Below are positions 28,077 through 37,325 of a stretch of DNA of 64,000 nt, one piece after another. Position 1 is the stretch's first letter; the number at the start of each line of letters is the position of its first letter. The notes below the pieces were generated by a model. The model was not told the DNA's origin. It saw only the letters and a program-made list of their open reading frames with translations, and searched no databases. A program made the translations under genes and the position numbers. The stretch is from CAVVFX01 sp963747535. Its GTDB lineage: Bacteria; Acidobacteriota; Terriglobia; Bryobacterales; Bryobacteraceae. The stretch covers positions 201,359 through 265,358 of the forward strand of contig CAVVFX010000013.1 of the NCBI GenBank assembly GCA_963747535.1, in the 5' to 3' direction.

Positions 28077-29479
28077 TGTTGAAGAATCTGTTTGTCTTGG
28101 CAGTATGCGCGGCACCGATGGTTCATGCTCAGGTCCAAATTGAGACCGGATCCCTACCGATTCCACCGAATCTATCGGGAAGCGTCCAGACCGGCAATGT
28201 CACGCCGGACACGCTTTCCCTGACCCTGCTGGACGCCATCCAGCGGGGTTTGAAGTACAACATCGGCGTGGTGGGCGCCGGCGAGGATATTCGCGCGGCG
28301 CGCGCCGAAAGAATGAAGGCGCTGCGAGATTTGCTGCCCAACGTCACGTCCAAGCTCGACGTCACCAGCCAACAGGTGTCCCTCGCGGCGTTTGGATTCT
28401 CGAATTTCCCGGGCTTCACGGGTATACCCAGTGTGATCGGGCCCTTTAGCGTTTACGACGCGCGTGCTTATCTGACCCAGAATGTTTTGGACCTCAATTC
28501 CCGGCGTAAACTGCACGCGCGAGACGAAGACGTGAAGGCCGCGAATCTCACCTCCGGCGACATCCGGGACCAGGTGATCCTGGTGATCGCGGGGCTTTAC
28601 TTACAGGCGATCGCGGGAGTGTCCCGCATCGAATCCGCGAAGGCCCAGGTGGTCACCGGGGAGGCGCTCTTAAAGAACGCACAGGACCGCAAGGAAGCCG
28701 GTACCTCTCCGGCGATCGATGTTCTCCGCGCCCAGGTGCAATTGCAGTCACTGCAGCAACGCGAAATCTATTACGAGGGAGAGTCCAGCAAGCAACTCCT
28801 GGCTCTCGCGCGCGCGATCGGACTGCCCCAGGCACAGAAGATCGCGCTGTCCGAACCGGATCTTTCGAAGCTGGTGCCGGTGACCCCGCTGGACGAGATG
28901 CTCCAGACCGCCTATGCCAACCGGCGGGATTATCTGGCGGCGCAGGCGAGTTTGCGGGCAGCCGAGCTCGATAAATCGGCGGCCCACGCGGAGAAATATC
29001 CGACCGCCGACGTGAATGCCAACTACGGTGTGATCGGAGTGCGGCCCGACGATAGTCATGGAACCTACTCGGTCGCGGGTGAAGTGAATATCCCGATTTT
29101 TCAGGGCGGCAAGGTTGCTGCCGATGAACTGGCTGCCGACGCAATCGTGAAGAGGCGCCGCGCCGATCTCGAAAACCTGCGGGGTGAGATTGAGAATGAA
29201 CTTCGCACGGTGGCGATCGACCTGTCCAACTCGTTTAAGGAAGTGGAAGTTGCACGGAGCCAGGTTGGTCTGGCGCGGCAGCAACTGACGCAATCGCAGG
29301 ACCGGTTCCGCGCCGGTGTGACAAACAATCTCGAGGTGGTACAGGCCCAGGAGGCTGTGGCCAACGCCGAAGAATCTTTAATTGCGAGCCTGTTCTCCTA
29401 TAGCGTCTCCAGAGCGACGCTGGTGCGCGCTGAAGGCGTGGCTGAACAGATTCTCATGAGGTATGTGAAAGGAAACTGA
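28076..29479 (+). CDS. TolC family outer-membrane efflux channel
   Basis: A 467-residue protein with a signal peptide (MLKNLFVLAVCAAPMVHA) and the duplicated OEP architecture, two helical-hairpin repeats. The characteristic ends are SLTLLDAIQRGLKYN near the N-terminus and AGVTNNLEVVQAQEAVANAEE in the second repeat. It forms the trimeric exit duct of the tripartite pump. Its ATG shares one base with the transporter stop codon, and two bases separate it from the adaptor, so the order pump-channel-adaptor is tightly coupled. Confidence 0.94.
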   Translation: MLKNLFVLAVCAAPMVHAQVQIETGSLPIPPNLSGSVQTGNVTPDTLSLTLLDAIQRGLKYNIGVVGAGEDIRAARAERMKALRDLLPNVTSKLDVTSQQVSLAAFGFSNFPGFTGIPSVIGPFSVYDARAYLTQNVLDLNSRRKLHARDEDVKAANLTSGDIRDQVILVIAGLYLQAIAGVSRIESAKAQVVTGEALLKNAQDRKEAGTSPAIDVLRAQVQLQSLQQREIYYEGESSKQLLALARAIGLPQAQKIALSEPDLSKLVPVTPLDEMLQTAYANRRDYLAAQASLRAAELDKSAAHAEKYPTADVNANYGVIGVRPDDSHGTYSVAGEVNIPIFQGGKVAADELAADAIVKRRRADLENLRGEIENELRTVAIDLSNSFKEVEVARSQVGLARQQLTQSQDRFRAGVTNNLEVVQAQEAVANAEESLIASLFSYSVSRATLVRAEGVAEQILMRYVKGN

Positions 29480-29481
29480 TT

Positions 29482-30756
29482 ATGGCCGAAACTCAATCTC
29501 CCGCGCCGCCCGCTGGAACCCAAGCCAAGCTGCCAGGAAGCCAGGCGACGGATCACAAGCATATCGACGAGCCACCGGAACGGGGATTTTTCCGCGAACA
29601 CCCGATTAAATCGATTGTCGGGCTAATCGTGGTCGCCGCGTTGCTCGTCGGCGGATACATGTTCTGGCAATATTCGCAGACCTTTGAATCCACCGACGAC
29701 GCCTTCATTGACGGCCACACGAACTATATCAGCCCGCGCATTGCCGGCACCATTACCAAGGTCAATGTGGTGGAGAACCAGTTCGTCAAGGAAGGCGATG
29801 TCCTCGCTGAGATCGATCCGGCGGATTATCAGGTTTCCTACGAGCGCGCGGCCGCGGATGTGGCGCAGGCTCAGGCTCAGATTAAGTCGCTGACTCCCAA
29901 TGTTCCGATCACGGCGACCACCAACCAGTCGTCCATTACCTCGACGGAAGCCGACATCAGCAACGCGGAGGCAGGAATCTCATCGGCCGAACGAGATCAC
30001 GACGCCGATCTGGCGCGCCTCCGGGAAGCCCAGGCCAATAACGCCAGAGACAAGTCGGACCTGGCTCGCTACAAGATACTCGTGGCGAAAGAAGAGGTAT
30101 CGCAGCAGGACTACGATGACAAACTGGCTGCGGTCGAGGCGTCCAATGCGCTGGTACAGTCGCTCCAGGCGATGGCGGAGTCGGCGGCCCATGTCGTCGA
30201 CCAGCGGCGTGCCGCACTGCGGTCGGTACAGGTGAAACTGCAGCAGGTGCAGACCAACGCGCCGCAGGAAATGGAAATCCGGCGGGCAGCGGTACAATCT
30301 GCGCAGGCGACGGCGTTAGCCGCCAAAGCGCAAGTGGACCAGGCCAAACTCAATCTGCATTACACCAAAATCATCGCTCCGATAAGCGGTGTGATTGGGC
30401 GCAAAATGCTGGAGGTCGGTATGCGCGTGCAGCCCAGCCAGCAACTGCTGGTCATCGTTCCGCTCGACGATATCTGGGTGACGGCCAATTTCAAGGAGAA
30501 CCAGATTCGCCATATGCATCCCGGGCAAAGGGTGATCATCCACGTAGATGCTTTCGACAAGGACTATGACGGCACGGTGGAGAGCATGCCGGCCGCGACC
30601 GGCGCGACGTTCAGCCTTCTGCCGCCGGAGAACGCGACCGGCAATTTCGTCAAGGTGGTGCAGCGCTTGCCGGTGCGTATACGGTTCAAGGCGGATGAGG
30701 ATCCGGAAAAGCGCTTGCGGCCTGGAATGTCGGTCGAACCCAAAGTGTTTCTGTAA
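29482..30756 (+). CDS. HlyD/EmrA family periplasmic adaptor
   Basis: A 424-residue protein. A cytoplasmic tail of about 38 residues rich in Pro and Lys precedes one transmembrane helix (SIVGLIVVAALLVGGYMFW). Then come the barrel-sandwich lipoyl half (DGHTNYISPRIAGTITKVNV), a long coiled-coil hairpin (about 95-270), the second lipoyl half (KIIAPISGVIGRKMLEVG) and a beta-barrel (VTANFKENQIRHMHPGQRV). This is the standard EmrA layout. It bridges the MFS pump to the TolC-like channel and is the last gene of the operon. Confidence 0.95.
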   Translation: MAETQSPAPPAGTQAKLPGSQATDHKHIDEPPERGFFREHPIKSIVGLIVVAALLVGGYMFWQYSQTFESTDDAFIDGHTNYISPRIAGTITKVNVVENQFVKEGDVLAEIDPADYQVSYERAAADVAQAQAQIKSLTPNVPITATTNQSSITSTEADISNAEAGISSAERDHDADLARLREAQANNARDKSDLARYKILVAKEEVSQQDYDDKLAAVEASNALVQSLQAMAESAAHVVDQRRAALRSVQVKLQQVQTNAPQEMEIRRAAVQSAQATALAAKAQVDQAKLNLHYTKIIAPISGVIGRKMLEVGMRVQPSQQLLVIVPLDDIWVTANFKENQIRHMHPGQRVIIHVDAFDKDYDGTVESMPAATGATFSLLPPENATGNFVKVVQRLPVRIRFKADEDPEKRLRPGMSVEPKVFL

Positions 30757-30796
30757 AACCGTCCCGAAGCCCGCGACTTGCGCAGCAGCTGCCGGT

Positions 30797-30846
30797 CATA
30801 CCTTGCGCTTCTACACGTGGTGTGATATGTAGAAGTACGAGGTATG
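30797..30846 (+). promoter_or_regulatory. Long inverted repeat overlapping the padR start codon
   Basis: CATACCT-N5-TTCTAC (30797-30814) is mirrored by GTAGAA-N5-AGGTATG (30829-30846). The right arm ends exactly on the ATG of padR, so a bound regulator or an RNA hairpin would cover the start site. Confidence 0.6.
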
Positions 30847-31182
30847 AAATCCGATCTTCCCCAAGGCACACTGGACCTGTTGATCCTGAAGGTTGTCGCG
30901 CTGGGCCCGGTGCACGGGTACGCGATCGCCCAGCGACTCCAACAGGCGTCGCGTGATGTCGTGCAGGTTCCGCAGGGCTCGCTTTACCCCGCGCTGCACC
31001 GACTGGAATACCGCGGTCTGCTGGCCGCTGACTGGAAGGACACTGAAACCGGGCGCGAGGCTAAGTTCTATCGCCTGACGCGCAAGGGGCGGGCCCAGCT
31101 CGAAACCGAAGCCGCCAGCTGGCAGCGCTTGACGCAGGCGGTCGGTCTCATCCTCAAGATGTCCGAGGGGGGCGCCGAATGA
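30844..31182 (+). CDS. PadR family transcriptional regulator
   Basis: A 112-residue winged-helix protein: GTLDLLILKVVALGPVHGYAIAQRL, then VPQGSLYPALHRLEYRGLL and the wing GREAKFYRLTRKGRAQLE. This is the short PadR type, almost always found directly before ADOP permease genes in Acidobacteriota. Its stop overlaps the start of the permease remnant by four bases (ATGA). An inverted repeat overlapping its own start suggests autoregulation. Confidence 0.94.
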   Translation: MKSDLPQGTLDLLILKVVALGPVHGYAIAQRLQQASRDVVQVPQGSLYPALHRLEYRGLLAADWKDTETGREAKFYRLTRKGRAQLETEAASWQRLTQAVGLILKMSEGGAE

Positions 31183-32530
31183 CCTGGTGGCATCGCCTGG
31201 TGCGACGGCGCCAGATGGACGAGCGACTCGACAAGGAACTGCGCTTCCATCTGGACCAGCACACGGCCGAACTGATCGCGCAAGGCTATGACTTACAGGA
31301 ATCGCAGCGGCTCGCCCGGCTTGCCATCGGCGGATTGGAGCAGGCGAAGGATGAGTGTCGCGATGCCCGCGGCACGCGCTGGCTGGAGGGTTTCTGGCAG
31401 GACCTCCGCTATGCACTCCGCTCCGTGCGCCAGCGGCCTGGCTTCACGGCCATCGCTCTTCTGACGCTCGCCCTAGGCGTTGGAGCGACCACTGTCATGT
31501 TCACCGTTATCAACGGTGTGCTGCTTAAGCCGCTTGCTTTTCCCGAACCAGACCGGCTGGTCGCCCTACACGAAAAGACGGAAAAAGCCAACCAGCTTGG
31601 GGATATCTGGGCCTTTGCCTACCCGAATTTTCTCGATTGCCGGCGCGGGATCAGATGCCTATTACGCTGGCCACCAGTGTGACGCCGGATTATCTGAAGG
31701 TCATGGGCATCGCCCTCCGGCAGGGCCGGTTCTTCAATGACCAGGACCGCATTGGCGCCGAGTCCGTCGTCGTCGTTGATGAGGTCATGGCGCAACACGC
31801 CTTTGGACCGCGGCCGGCGATCGGACAACGTCTGTGGATCCCCGAGATGGGGCCTGGCCCGTTTCGGGTCGTGGGTGTGATTGGCCACGTCCGTTATTGG
31901 GGGCTCGCCGGTGACGATCAGGCCCAGGTGCGCGATCAACTCTACTACCCGCTTGCCCAGGTGCCGGACCCCTTGTTGCGTCGCTGGTCGGAACTCATGT
32001 CGATTAGCGTGCGGACGGGCATGACACCGCTGAATGTTGTTGAGGCACTGCGGCGGGAGCTGCGGGGAGCATCCGGCGACCAGGTTCTCTACGAGGTCCG
32101 TACCATGGAGCAGCTCGCGAGCAGCACCCTTGCGCAGCAACGCTTCCTCCTGCTGTTGTTCGCGGTGTTCGCCGGACTGGCTTTGCTGCTGGCGTGCATT
32201 GGCATCTACGGCGTGCTGGCCTATTTGACCGGCCAGCGCGTGTCGGAACTCGGCGTCCGGATGGCGCTTGGGGCGAGTCCGCGGGATTGTATGCAGTTGG
32301 TCCTCCGCCACAGTTTTGGAATGATCCTCGCGGGTCTCGGGATTGGCATAGCCGCCGCCTGGGCAGCGGGACGTCTGCTGGAACGCCTGGTGACCGGAGT
32401 GCGGTCCACCGGGCTGCTGACCTTCGCGATTACGATCGCCGTGGTCGTGCTCGCCGCACTGTTCGCCAGTTTTTTGCCCGCGCGCCGGGCCAGCCGCGTC
32501 GACCCGATGACTGCGCTCCGGCAGGAGTGA
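31179..32530 (+). pseudogene. ADOP-type ABC transporter permease, middle deleted and frameshifted
   Basis: The first frame (31179-31682) gives a normal ADOP start: the leader MTWWHRLVRRRQMDERLDKE and the first MacB-type helix TAIALLTLALGVGATTVMFT, ending in AYPNFLDCRRG. From about 31640 a shifted frame continues with the end of the second half: TPDYLKVMGIALRQGRFF, then three or four FtsX helices and the family tail ARRASRVDPMTALRQE. Intact ADOP permeases are about 800-880 residues with two MacB_PCD-FtsX units. Here roughly 400 residues between equivalent points of the two units are missing. A functional permease is unlikely. The partner ATPase is not adjacent, as is usual for this orphan class. 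Confidence 0.85.
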
Positions 32531-32547
32531 ACGCTTTTAAGATAAAT

Positions 32548-32609
32548 GCCTGTGGTAGAAGTCGACGCAGGCCAAGGGCCGGCCAAGGGCCTACTCCACC
32601 AAGAAATCA
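32548..32609 (+). repeat. Dispersed intergenic repeat A, partial copy 5
   Basis: CCTGTGGTAGAAGTCGACGC and two GGCCAAGGGCC-like segments, then CTACTCCACCAAGAAAT. These match the leader of copy 2 and the tail of copy 4 but lack the hairpins. It forms the spacer before the cytochrome gene. Confidence 0.65.
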
Positions 32610-32647
32610 TGGCGCGTCGACCCGTAGCCGTGATGTACACTACCGGG

Positions 32648-34126
32648 ATGGATCTGACCTGTCGAGCCGCCGTGACGCTTCTAGGCGCGATCGTGTTCGC
32701 CGCTGCCGGACAGGCGCAGGTGCCTCGCACGTGGACGCAATCTGCGATCGATTCTTTGACTCTGCCTCTCTCGAACGCGAAGTACTCCCCGGTTCATATC
32801 AGCGAAGACGCCTATTACCAGATCCCGGAACGCGTCATTTATAAGAGCTATCCGGTCTATGCACCTGGCCGGGAACCCGAGGGATATATGGAGTGGCTCA
32901 AAAACCGGGAGCCCGAAGTTGCCTTCGATCCTTCGAAGCTGAAGACGCCTGAGCAGTGGATCGCAGCGGGAGAACTGGTTTTCAATGCTCCGACCTCGTT
33001 CAATCCGGTCTTCTTTAGCGCCCGTAATCTGCGCGATCCGGAGTTCTACAAGAAGATGGGTATGCCCGTTGCACGGGATGGCTCCGTTCCATTTGCGCGG
33101 TGGGTAATCCGGCACAAAGGGACCGTCGAGCTCGGATCGATGGGGTGCAATAACTGTCACACACAAGTATTGGAGGACGGAACGGTAGTGCCCGGCGCGC
33201 AGGGGAATAATCCGAACGACCGCGAGGGCGCTTTGCTTCTTCGGTCTATGGCAGCGGCGATCGGTCCGGAGAAAGTGGTAGCGCATGTCCGTGATTTTGC
33301 CAGCCAGTTCGAAGTTCCCTGGGTGTCCGGCGATCTCAATCGCCTCGCGCGGACTATGACGCTGGAGGATTTGATCGCTGCAGGCGACGCAATTCCCGCC
33401 GGTGTCACAGCCAGGGCCAACACCAGCATGTTTCTTCCTCCGCAGATTCCAGACCTCATCGGCGTGCAGGACCGGCGGTACCTCGACCACACCGGTCTCA
33501 TCCGGCACCGCGATATTGGCGATCTGATGCGCTACAGTTCGCTCTCTCAGGACATGTTCGTAATGGATCGTTACGGTCCGCTCGCCGGGCGCCATGTCCC
33601 ACCTGCCGCACGGTACAGCGATGAGCAGCTCTATGCGCTGGCACTTTATCTATATTCCCTTCGTCCGCCGCCAAATCCCAATCGTTTTGACGCGGAGGCG
33701 GCGCGTGGAAGGTCGTTATTCGAAAGGGAGCGGTGCGGACGTTGCCACACGCCTCCGCTTTACACGAACAACAAACTTGTTGCTGTGGAGGGGTCCCCTG
33801 CACCGGAAGCCGGAGCAATCGAGCGCGACGTCCTCCCAGACCGGGTCGGCACGGACCCAAGGTACGCGCTGGAAACCAGGAAAGGCACGGGCTATTACAA
33901 GGTGCCGTCTTTAAAGGGCCTCTGGTATCGGAGGATTCTCGGGCACAACGGATCTGCCGCGACTCTTCAGGACTGGTTCGATCCGGCGAGGTTAAGTCCT
34001 CAATACGTGCCGACCGGGTTCAAGGGCTTTGACGGTAAGACCCGATCGATACCAGGACATCCTTTCGGTCTCGCTCTCTCGCCATCTGAACGGCAGGATC
34101 TGATTGCCTTTCTGAAGACCCTTTAA
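32648..34126 (+). CDS. Diheme c-type cytochrome (secreted)
   Basis: The ATG at 32648 is chosen because it gives a proper signal peptide (MDLTCRAAVTLLGAIVFAAA); the longer open frame upstream runs into the repeat. The protein has 492 residues. Two heme-binding motifs, CNNCH and CGRCH, lie about 210 residues apart. Segments such as GCNNCHTQVLEDGTVVPGAQ and GYYKVPSLKGLWYR with LQDWFDPARL resemble cytochrome-c domains of the peroxidase/di-heme oxidase group. It probably acts in periplasmic electron transfer or oxidation; no partner gene is adjacent. TACACT 15 bases upstream of the start may be a promoter -10 giving a short leader. Confidence 0.85.
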   Translation: MDLTCRAAVTLLGAIVFAAAGQAQVPRTWTQSAIDSLTLPLSNAKYSPVHISEDAYYQIPERVIYKSYPVYAPGREPEGYMEWLKNREPEVAFDPSKLKTPEQWIAAGELVFNAPTSFNPVFFSARNLRDPEFYKKMGMPVARDGSVPFARWVIRHKGTVELGSMGCNNCHTQVLEDGTVVPGAQGNNPNDREGALLLRSMAAAIGPEKVVAHVRDFASQFEVPWVSGDLNRLARTMTLEDLIAAGDAIPAGVTARANTSMFLPPQIPDLIGVQDRRYLDHTGLIRHRDIGDLMRYSSLSQDMFVMDRYGPLAGRHVPPAARYSDEQLYALALYLYSLRPPPNPNRFDAEAARGRSLFERERCGRCHTPPLYTNNKLVAVEGSPAPEAGAIERDVLPDRVGTDPRYALETRKGTGYYKVPSLKGLWYRRILGHNGSAATLQDWFDPARLSPQYVPTGFKGFDGKTRSIPGHPFGLALSPSERQDLIAFLKTL

Positions 34127-34172
34127 TTGGGAGTGGGGCCGACCGCTCGCCCCGCGGCCAGAGACGCAAATG

Positions 34173-34207
34173 CATCCGGCCCGGATTCGCAGTCTCCGGG
34201 CCGGATG
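34173..34207. terminator. Strong hairpin between convergent genes
   Basis: Perfect 12-bp stem, CATCCGGCCCGG with CCGGGCCGGATG, and an 11-base loop, lying between the stop of the cytochrome gene and the end of the opposing secreted-protein gene. It may serve both strands; no long T run is present. Confidence 0.6.
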
Positions 34208-34225
34208 TCTAACTTGGGCTCGAGT

Positions 34226-34654
34226 TCAGTCCGCGTGCCGGAGGTCGATAGAGATCGTCGCCATTTCGCGTGGCTGAGTGCCGTTGACAATTTCCTTTTC
34301 GGCCTTGGTCATGGCCACGTTGCTTCCGGCGCCGCTCACCGGACGGATTTGGGCGAGGAAACAAGTCTTGCCGGCGTAGCAATGGAACGTCAGCCTGGCA
34401 GGTCCTGCGTGGGCTAGCGAATGGTCGGCGCCGGCGACGAAAACGGATTCTCCGGTCTTCGAGTTCTGCATGGAGGGTACGCTTAAAAAGCCATACTCAC
34501 GCACGACATACCTCCCGGACGGGAAGGCTTTTCCGTTCACCTGAAATGCAAATGGGACTTTAGCGGAAAGGTCGATAGATTGGGCATCGAGAGCGCTCCC
34601 AAATACGCAAGCCGCGCCAAGTGCCAGAAACATTCTGATAGCGTTGTTTTTCAT
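34226..34654 (-). CDS. Small secreted hypothetical protein
   Basis: A 142-residue protein with a signal peptide (MKNNAIRMFLALGAACVFGS). The body is a predicted beta domain with KVPFAFQVNGKAFPSGRYVV and a pair of Cys in FHCYAGKTCFLAQI that could form a disulfide. The pattern VPFAFxVxGKxxPAGxYxV is frequent in short secreted proteins of Acidobacteriota, but no function is known to me. It is monocistronic. The 231-base space upstream contains no gene I can support. Confidence 0.75.
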   Translation of the reverse strand: MKNNAIRMFLALGAACVFGSALDAQSIDLSAKVPFAFQVNGKAFPSGRYVVREYGFLSVPSMQNSKTGESVFVAGADHSLAHAGPARLTFHCYAGKTCFLAQIRPVSGAGSNVAMTKAEKEIVNGTQPREMATISIDLRHAD

Positions 34655-34885
34655 TGCCGTTTCTCCTTCTGTTGATTTGGAACTTGCTGCGTTCCGGGGA
34701 CTCCTCGCTTAGGGCAGGTGCGCAGCCAAGCTGCGGTTGTTGAGCCGAAAAGACTTACGTCTACAGCCTCGCAGATTTCGAAGCAAAGGGCGGATTCCTG
34801 TAACCAAAAGGTGAAACGGTTGCGAAGGCTATTCTGGGGAGCTATAGAGGAGCCGGCGGCTCACGGCGCGATTAGCGTGGCCCTT

Positions 34886-35911
34886 TCATGACGACTTCAC
34901 CGGACGGAGCTTGACGACCCGCTTGGTTCGTGTTTCGGCCACGTAAATCGACCCATCGCGGCCGACCGCGATATCGTGAACGGCGTTAAACACCGGATCG
35001 CCGGGTTTCCCGAAGCCGATGGATGCGACAATATTCCAGTCGCGGTCGAGCTTGACCACCCCGGTGTGCGCGGTATCGTAATCGGCGCGGCGAATTCCGA
35101 GGTAAAGGAAACCGTCGGAATCGGCGTCGACACAAAATATCCGTCCGGTCGTTTGAGCGTCCTTTGCTCCGGTCCACTGCCGCTTGAACTTGCCGGTCCG
35201 GTCGAACAGTTGAAGGCGTGAGTTTTCGCGGTCGGCCACGAGGACGTCGGTACTGCCGGGCACGAGCAGGAGCCCATGCGGATTACTGAACTCACCCTCG
35301 CCCGATCCCTTCTTACCCCATTCCTGCAACCATTTTCCGTTGCGGTCGAACAGCGCGACGCGGCTGTTCACATAGCCGTCCGAGACGTAAAAAGTCTCGT
35401 CCGGACGAATCGCAATGTCCGTAGGCTCGTTGAAATGCTTCGCATCCCAGGCTCCAACGCGTGGTTCCCCGAGCGCGAAGATCATCTTGCCATCGTGGGT
35501 GAACTTGAAAACCTGCTGCAATGAGACGTCTGTCAGGAAAACGTTGTTCTGCCCGTCGATGGAAATGCCGTGCGGCACCATAAACATGTTCGCGCCCCAC
35601 GACGAAATGAGCCTGCCTGTATTGGAGTCGATTTCGAGCACTGTCGGTTCGGTGAGCTTGGTTTTTGCCGTGACGTCGAACCCTCGGCCGGGTCTATGAA
35701 AAATAAATACATGGCCACTTACGTCGACGGCGACACCGGCGGTTTCGCCCAGCCGGACGTTCGGAGGAAGACTCGGCCAATCCTTTACCTCTTCATACCG
35801 CGTAGTCGTCGCCGCAGCCATGGCATCTCCACGGCCGCTGGGCATCGTCTGCAACAGAAGGAACAAGGCACAGGCTGACGCCCGTGTTACGAGGCTAATC
35901 CGCGATAGCAT
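34886..35911 (-). CDS. NHL-repeat protein, peptidyl-alpha-hydroxyglycine alpha-amidating lyase-like
   Basis: The ATG at 35911 is chosen: it opens a signal-like segment (LVTRASACALFLLLQTM), whereas the longer frame is antisense-like sequence over tauE. The protein has 341 residues. NHL blades include GVAVDVSGHVFIFHRPGRGF, FNEPTDIAIRPDETFYVSDG and FSNPHGLLLVPGSTDVLVAD, arranged as in the six-blade lyase half of peptide-amidating enzymes. It is probably periplasmic; true amidating activity is uncertain in bacteria. It overlaps the 3' end of tauE by 25 bases and closes the sulfate operon. Confidence 0.82.
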   Translation of the reverse strand: MLSRISLVTRASACALFLLLQTMPSGRGDAMAAATTTRYEEVKDWPSLPPNVRLGETAGVAVDVSGHVFIFHRPGRGFDVTAKTKLTEPTVLEIDSNTGRLISSWGANMFMVPHGISIDGQNNVFLTDVSLQQVFKFTHDGKMIFALGEPRVGAWDAKHFNEPTDIAIRPDETFYVSDGYVNSRVALFDRNGKWLQEWGKKGSGEGEFSNPHGLLLVPGSTDVLVADRENSRLQLFDRTGKFKRQWTGAKDAQTTGRIFCVDADSDGFLYLGIRRADYDTAHTGVVKLDRDWNIVASIGFGKPGDPVFNAVHDIAVGRDGSIYVAETRTKRVVKLRPVKSS

Positions 35912-36636
35912 AACTGCGCTCCCAGACCTATTATCCAGGCGGAAAGGGCGTAGCGTAGAGGGCGTGAGGGCAGGCGGGTCGCCATATTGGCTCCGATTAC
36001 CGCTCCCGGGATCCCGGCGACAATGAGTTTCCACAGCAGGTCCGCGGCGAAATTGCCGGCATGCAACTGAATGCCTCCGCCCACAGTCGACAACACGAGG
36101 CCGAAGAACATATCCGTGCCAACCACCTGTGCGGCCGTCAGCGACGTCCATCCCAGAAGAACGATGGAGCCCAAGGCTCCCGCTCCCGCAGCCGAGAAGC
36201 CGACTTCCGCGCCAATCGGCAACGCAACGAGCGGCAGCCAGCGAGGGTGGTTGCGAACTTCGGTCCGCTGCGGGTTGCGGATCATCTTGTAAACGTTCAG
36301 CAGGGACATGGTCACGATGGTGATGCCCAGAATGCTGTACAGCAGGCTCTCGTTGTGCTTTACGTTGAAGTGGCTAAGTAGCAGAGAACCGGCGAGTACG
36401 CCCGGCAAGCCTCCCGCGACGAGCAGCGCCAGGGTGCGCCAGTGGACCTGCCTGCGGCTCACAAAAACGGGGGCGGCGAGAAGCTTCACGACAGTTGAGA
36501 AGATCAGCGCCGTGCCCACCGCCTGCGGGGCGGGCACATGCAGGAAGAGGATCAGTACTGGCGTGGTGATGACGCCCGCGCCGACGCCGGTCAGGCCAAT
36601 GGCAGCCGCGATGATGAAACCGATCAGGAATTCCAC
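35887..36636 (-). CDS. TauE/SafE family sulfite/sulfonate-type exporter
   Basis: A GTG start at 36636 is chosen. It lies four bases after cysH, gives MEFLIGFIIAAAIGLTGVGAG as the first helix, and avoids an implausible Arg/Ser-rich extension. The protein has 249 residues with about eight hydrophobic helices and family motifs GVGAGVITTPVLILFLHVP and AAGAGALGSIVLLG. TauE/SafE proteins move sulfite, sulfoacetate or other sulfur anions. Its place inside a cysDNH operon suggests sulfite efflux or sulfate movement; direction cannot be read from sequence. Confidence 0.9.
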   Translation of the reverse strand: MEFLIGFIIAAAIGLTGVGAGVITTPVLILFLHVPAPQAVGTALIFSTVVKLLAAPVFVSRRQVHWRTLALLVAGGLPGVLAGSLLLSHFNVKHNESLLYSILGITIVTMSLLNVYKMIRNPQRTEVRNHPRWLPLVALPIGAEVGFSAAGAGALGSIVLLGWTSLTAAQVVGTDMFFGLVLSTVGGGIQLHAGNFAADLLWKLIVAGIPGAVIGANMATRLPSRPLRYALSAWIIGLGAQLCYRGLAS

Positions 36637-36640
36637 GGCT

Positions 36641-37324
36641 TTATCCTTGCTGTGCCTGGATGTGGATGCCGCACTCCAGTTTGTTGTGACCGCCCCAACG
36701 GCCGGAACGCGGATTATCGGGATCGATGGGTGGCTGCGTGCACGGCTCGCAGCCGATGCTCGTATACCCGAGATCGTAAAGCGGCAACGCGGGAATCTGA
36801 TGCTCCTTGAGGTAGGCCCAGACGTCCTGGGTGGTCCAGCCGGCAAGCGGACTGACTTTCGTCAGCATTTTCCCGGTGGGCAGCTTGAAGTCGTCAACTT
36901 CCTTCAGATTGGCGCGAGTCGGAGATTGCTCCCGGCGCAACGCCGTGAACCAGATGTCGTACGGCTGGAGGCCCGAAAACAGCGGCTCGACCTTGCGGAT
37001 ACCGCAGCAGCGCGAAGGATCGGTCTGGTTCAGGATTCCGAACTGCGATTCCTGATCGGCCACAGTAATCTTCGGCGTTAGATTTATCAGGTTAAGTCTA
37101 TAGTATTGCGCCATTTCGTCGCGATATTTATATGTTGCGGCGAAGTGGTAACCGGTGTCGAGGAACAGGACCGGGATGTCCGGCTTTTGCTGGATCAGGA
37201 GGTGCACGAGCACCATGCACTCGGTCTGGAAGCTCGATGTGACGCAGGAAAGCTGGTTGCGGGAGAGAAGGTCGTGAATCAGTTCCTGAGCTTGGCTGGT
37301 CTTATTGGCAATCAACGTGGACAT
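36641..37324 (-). CDS. cysH: Adenylyl-sulfate (APS) reductase, CysH family with Fe-S cluster motifs
   Basis: The ATG at 37324, one base after the cysN stop, is preferred over the longer frame. The protein has 227 residues. The PP-loop-related segment SFQTECMVLVHLL, the pair SRCCGIRKVEPL and IGCEPCTQP, and the catalytic C-terminal ECGIH are all present. The CC...CxxC cysteines bind a [4Fe-4S] cluster and distinguish assimilatory APS reductases (as in Pseudomonas and mycobacteria) from PAPS reductases. It therefore probably reduces APS directly to sulfite, making APS kinase unnecessary. This fits the degenerate kinase tail on the neighbouring CysN. Confidence 0.94.
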   Translation of the reverse strand: MSTLIANKTSQAQELIHDLLSRNQLSCVTSSFQTECMVLVHLLIQQKPDIPVLFLDTGYHFAATYKYRDEMAQYYRLNLINLTPKITVADQESQFGILNQTDPSRCCGIRKVEPLFSGLQPYDIWFTALRREQSPTRANLKEVDDFKLPTGKMLTKVSPLAGWTTQDVWAYLKEHQIPALPLYDLGYTSIGCEPCTQPPIDPDNPRSGRWGGHNKLECGIHIQAQQG

Positions 37325-37325
37325 G

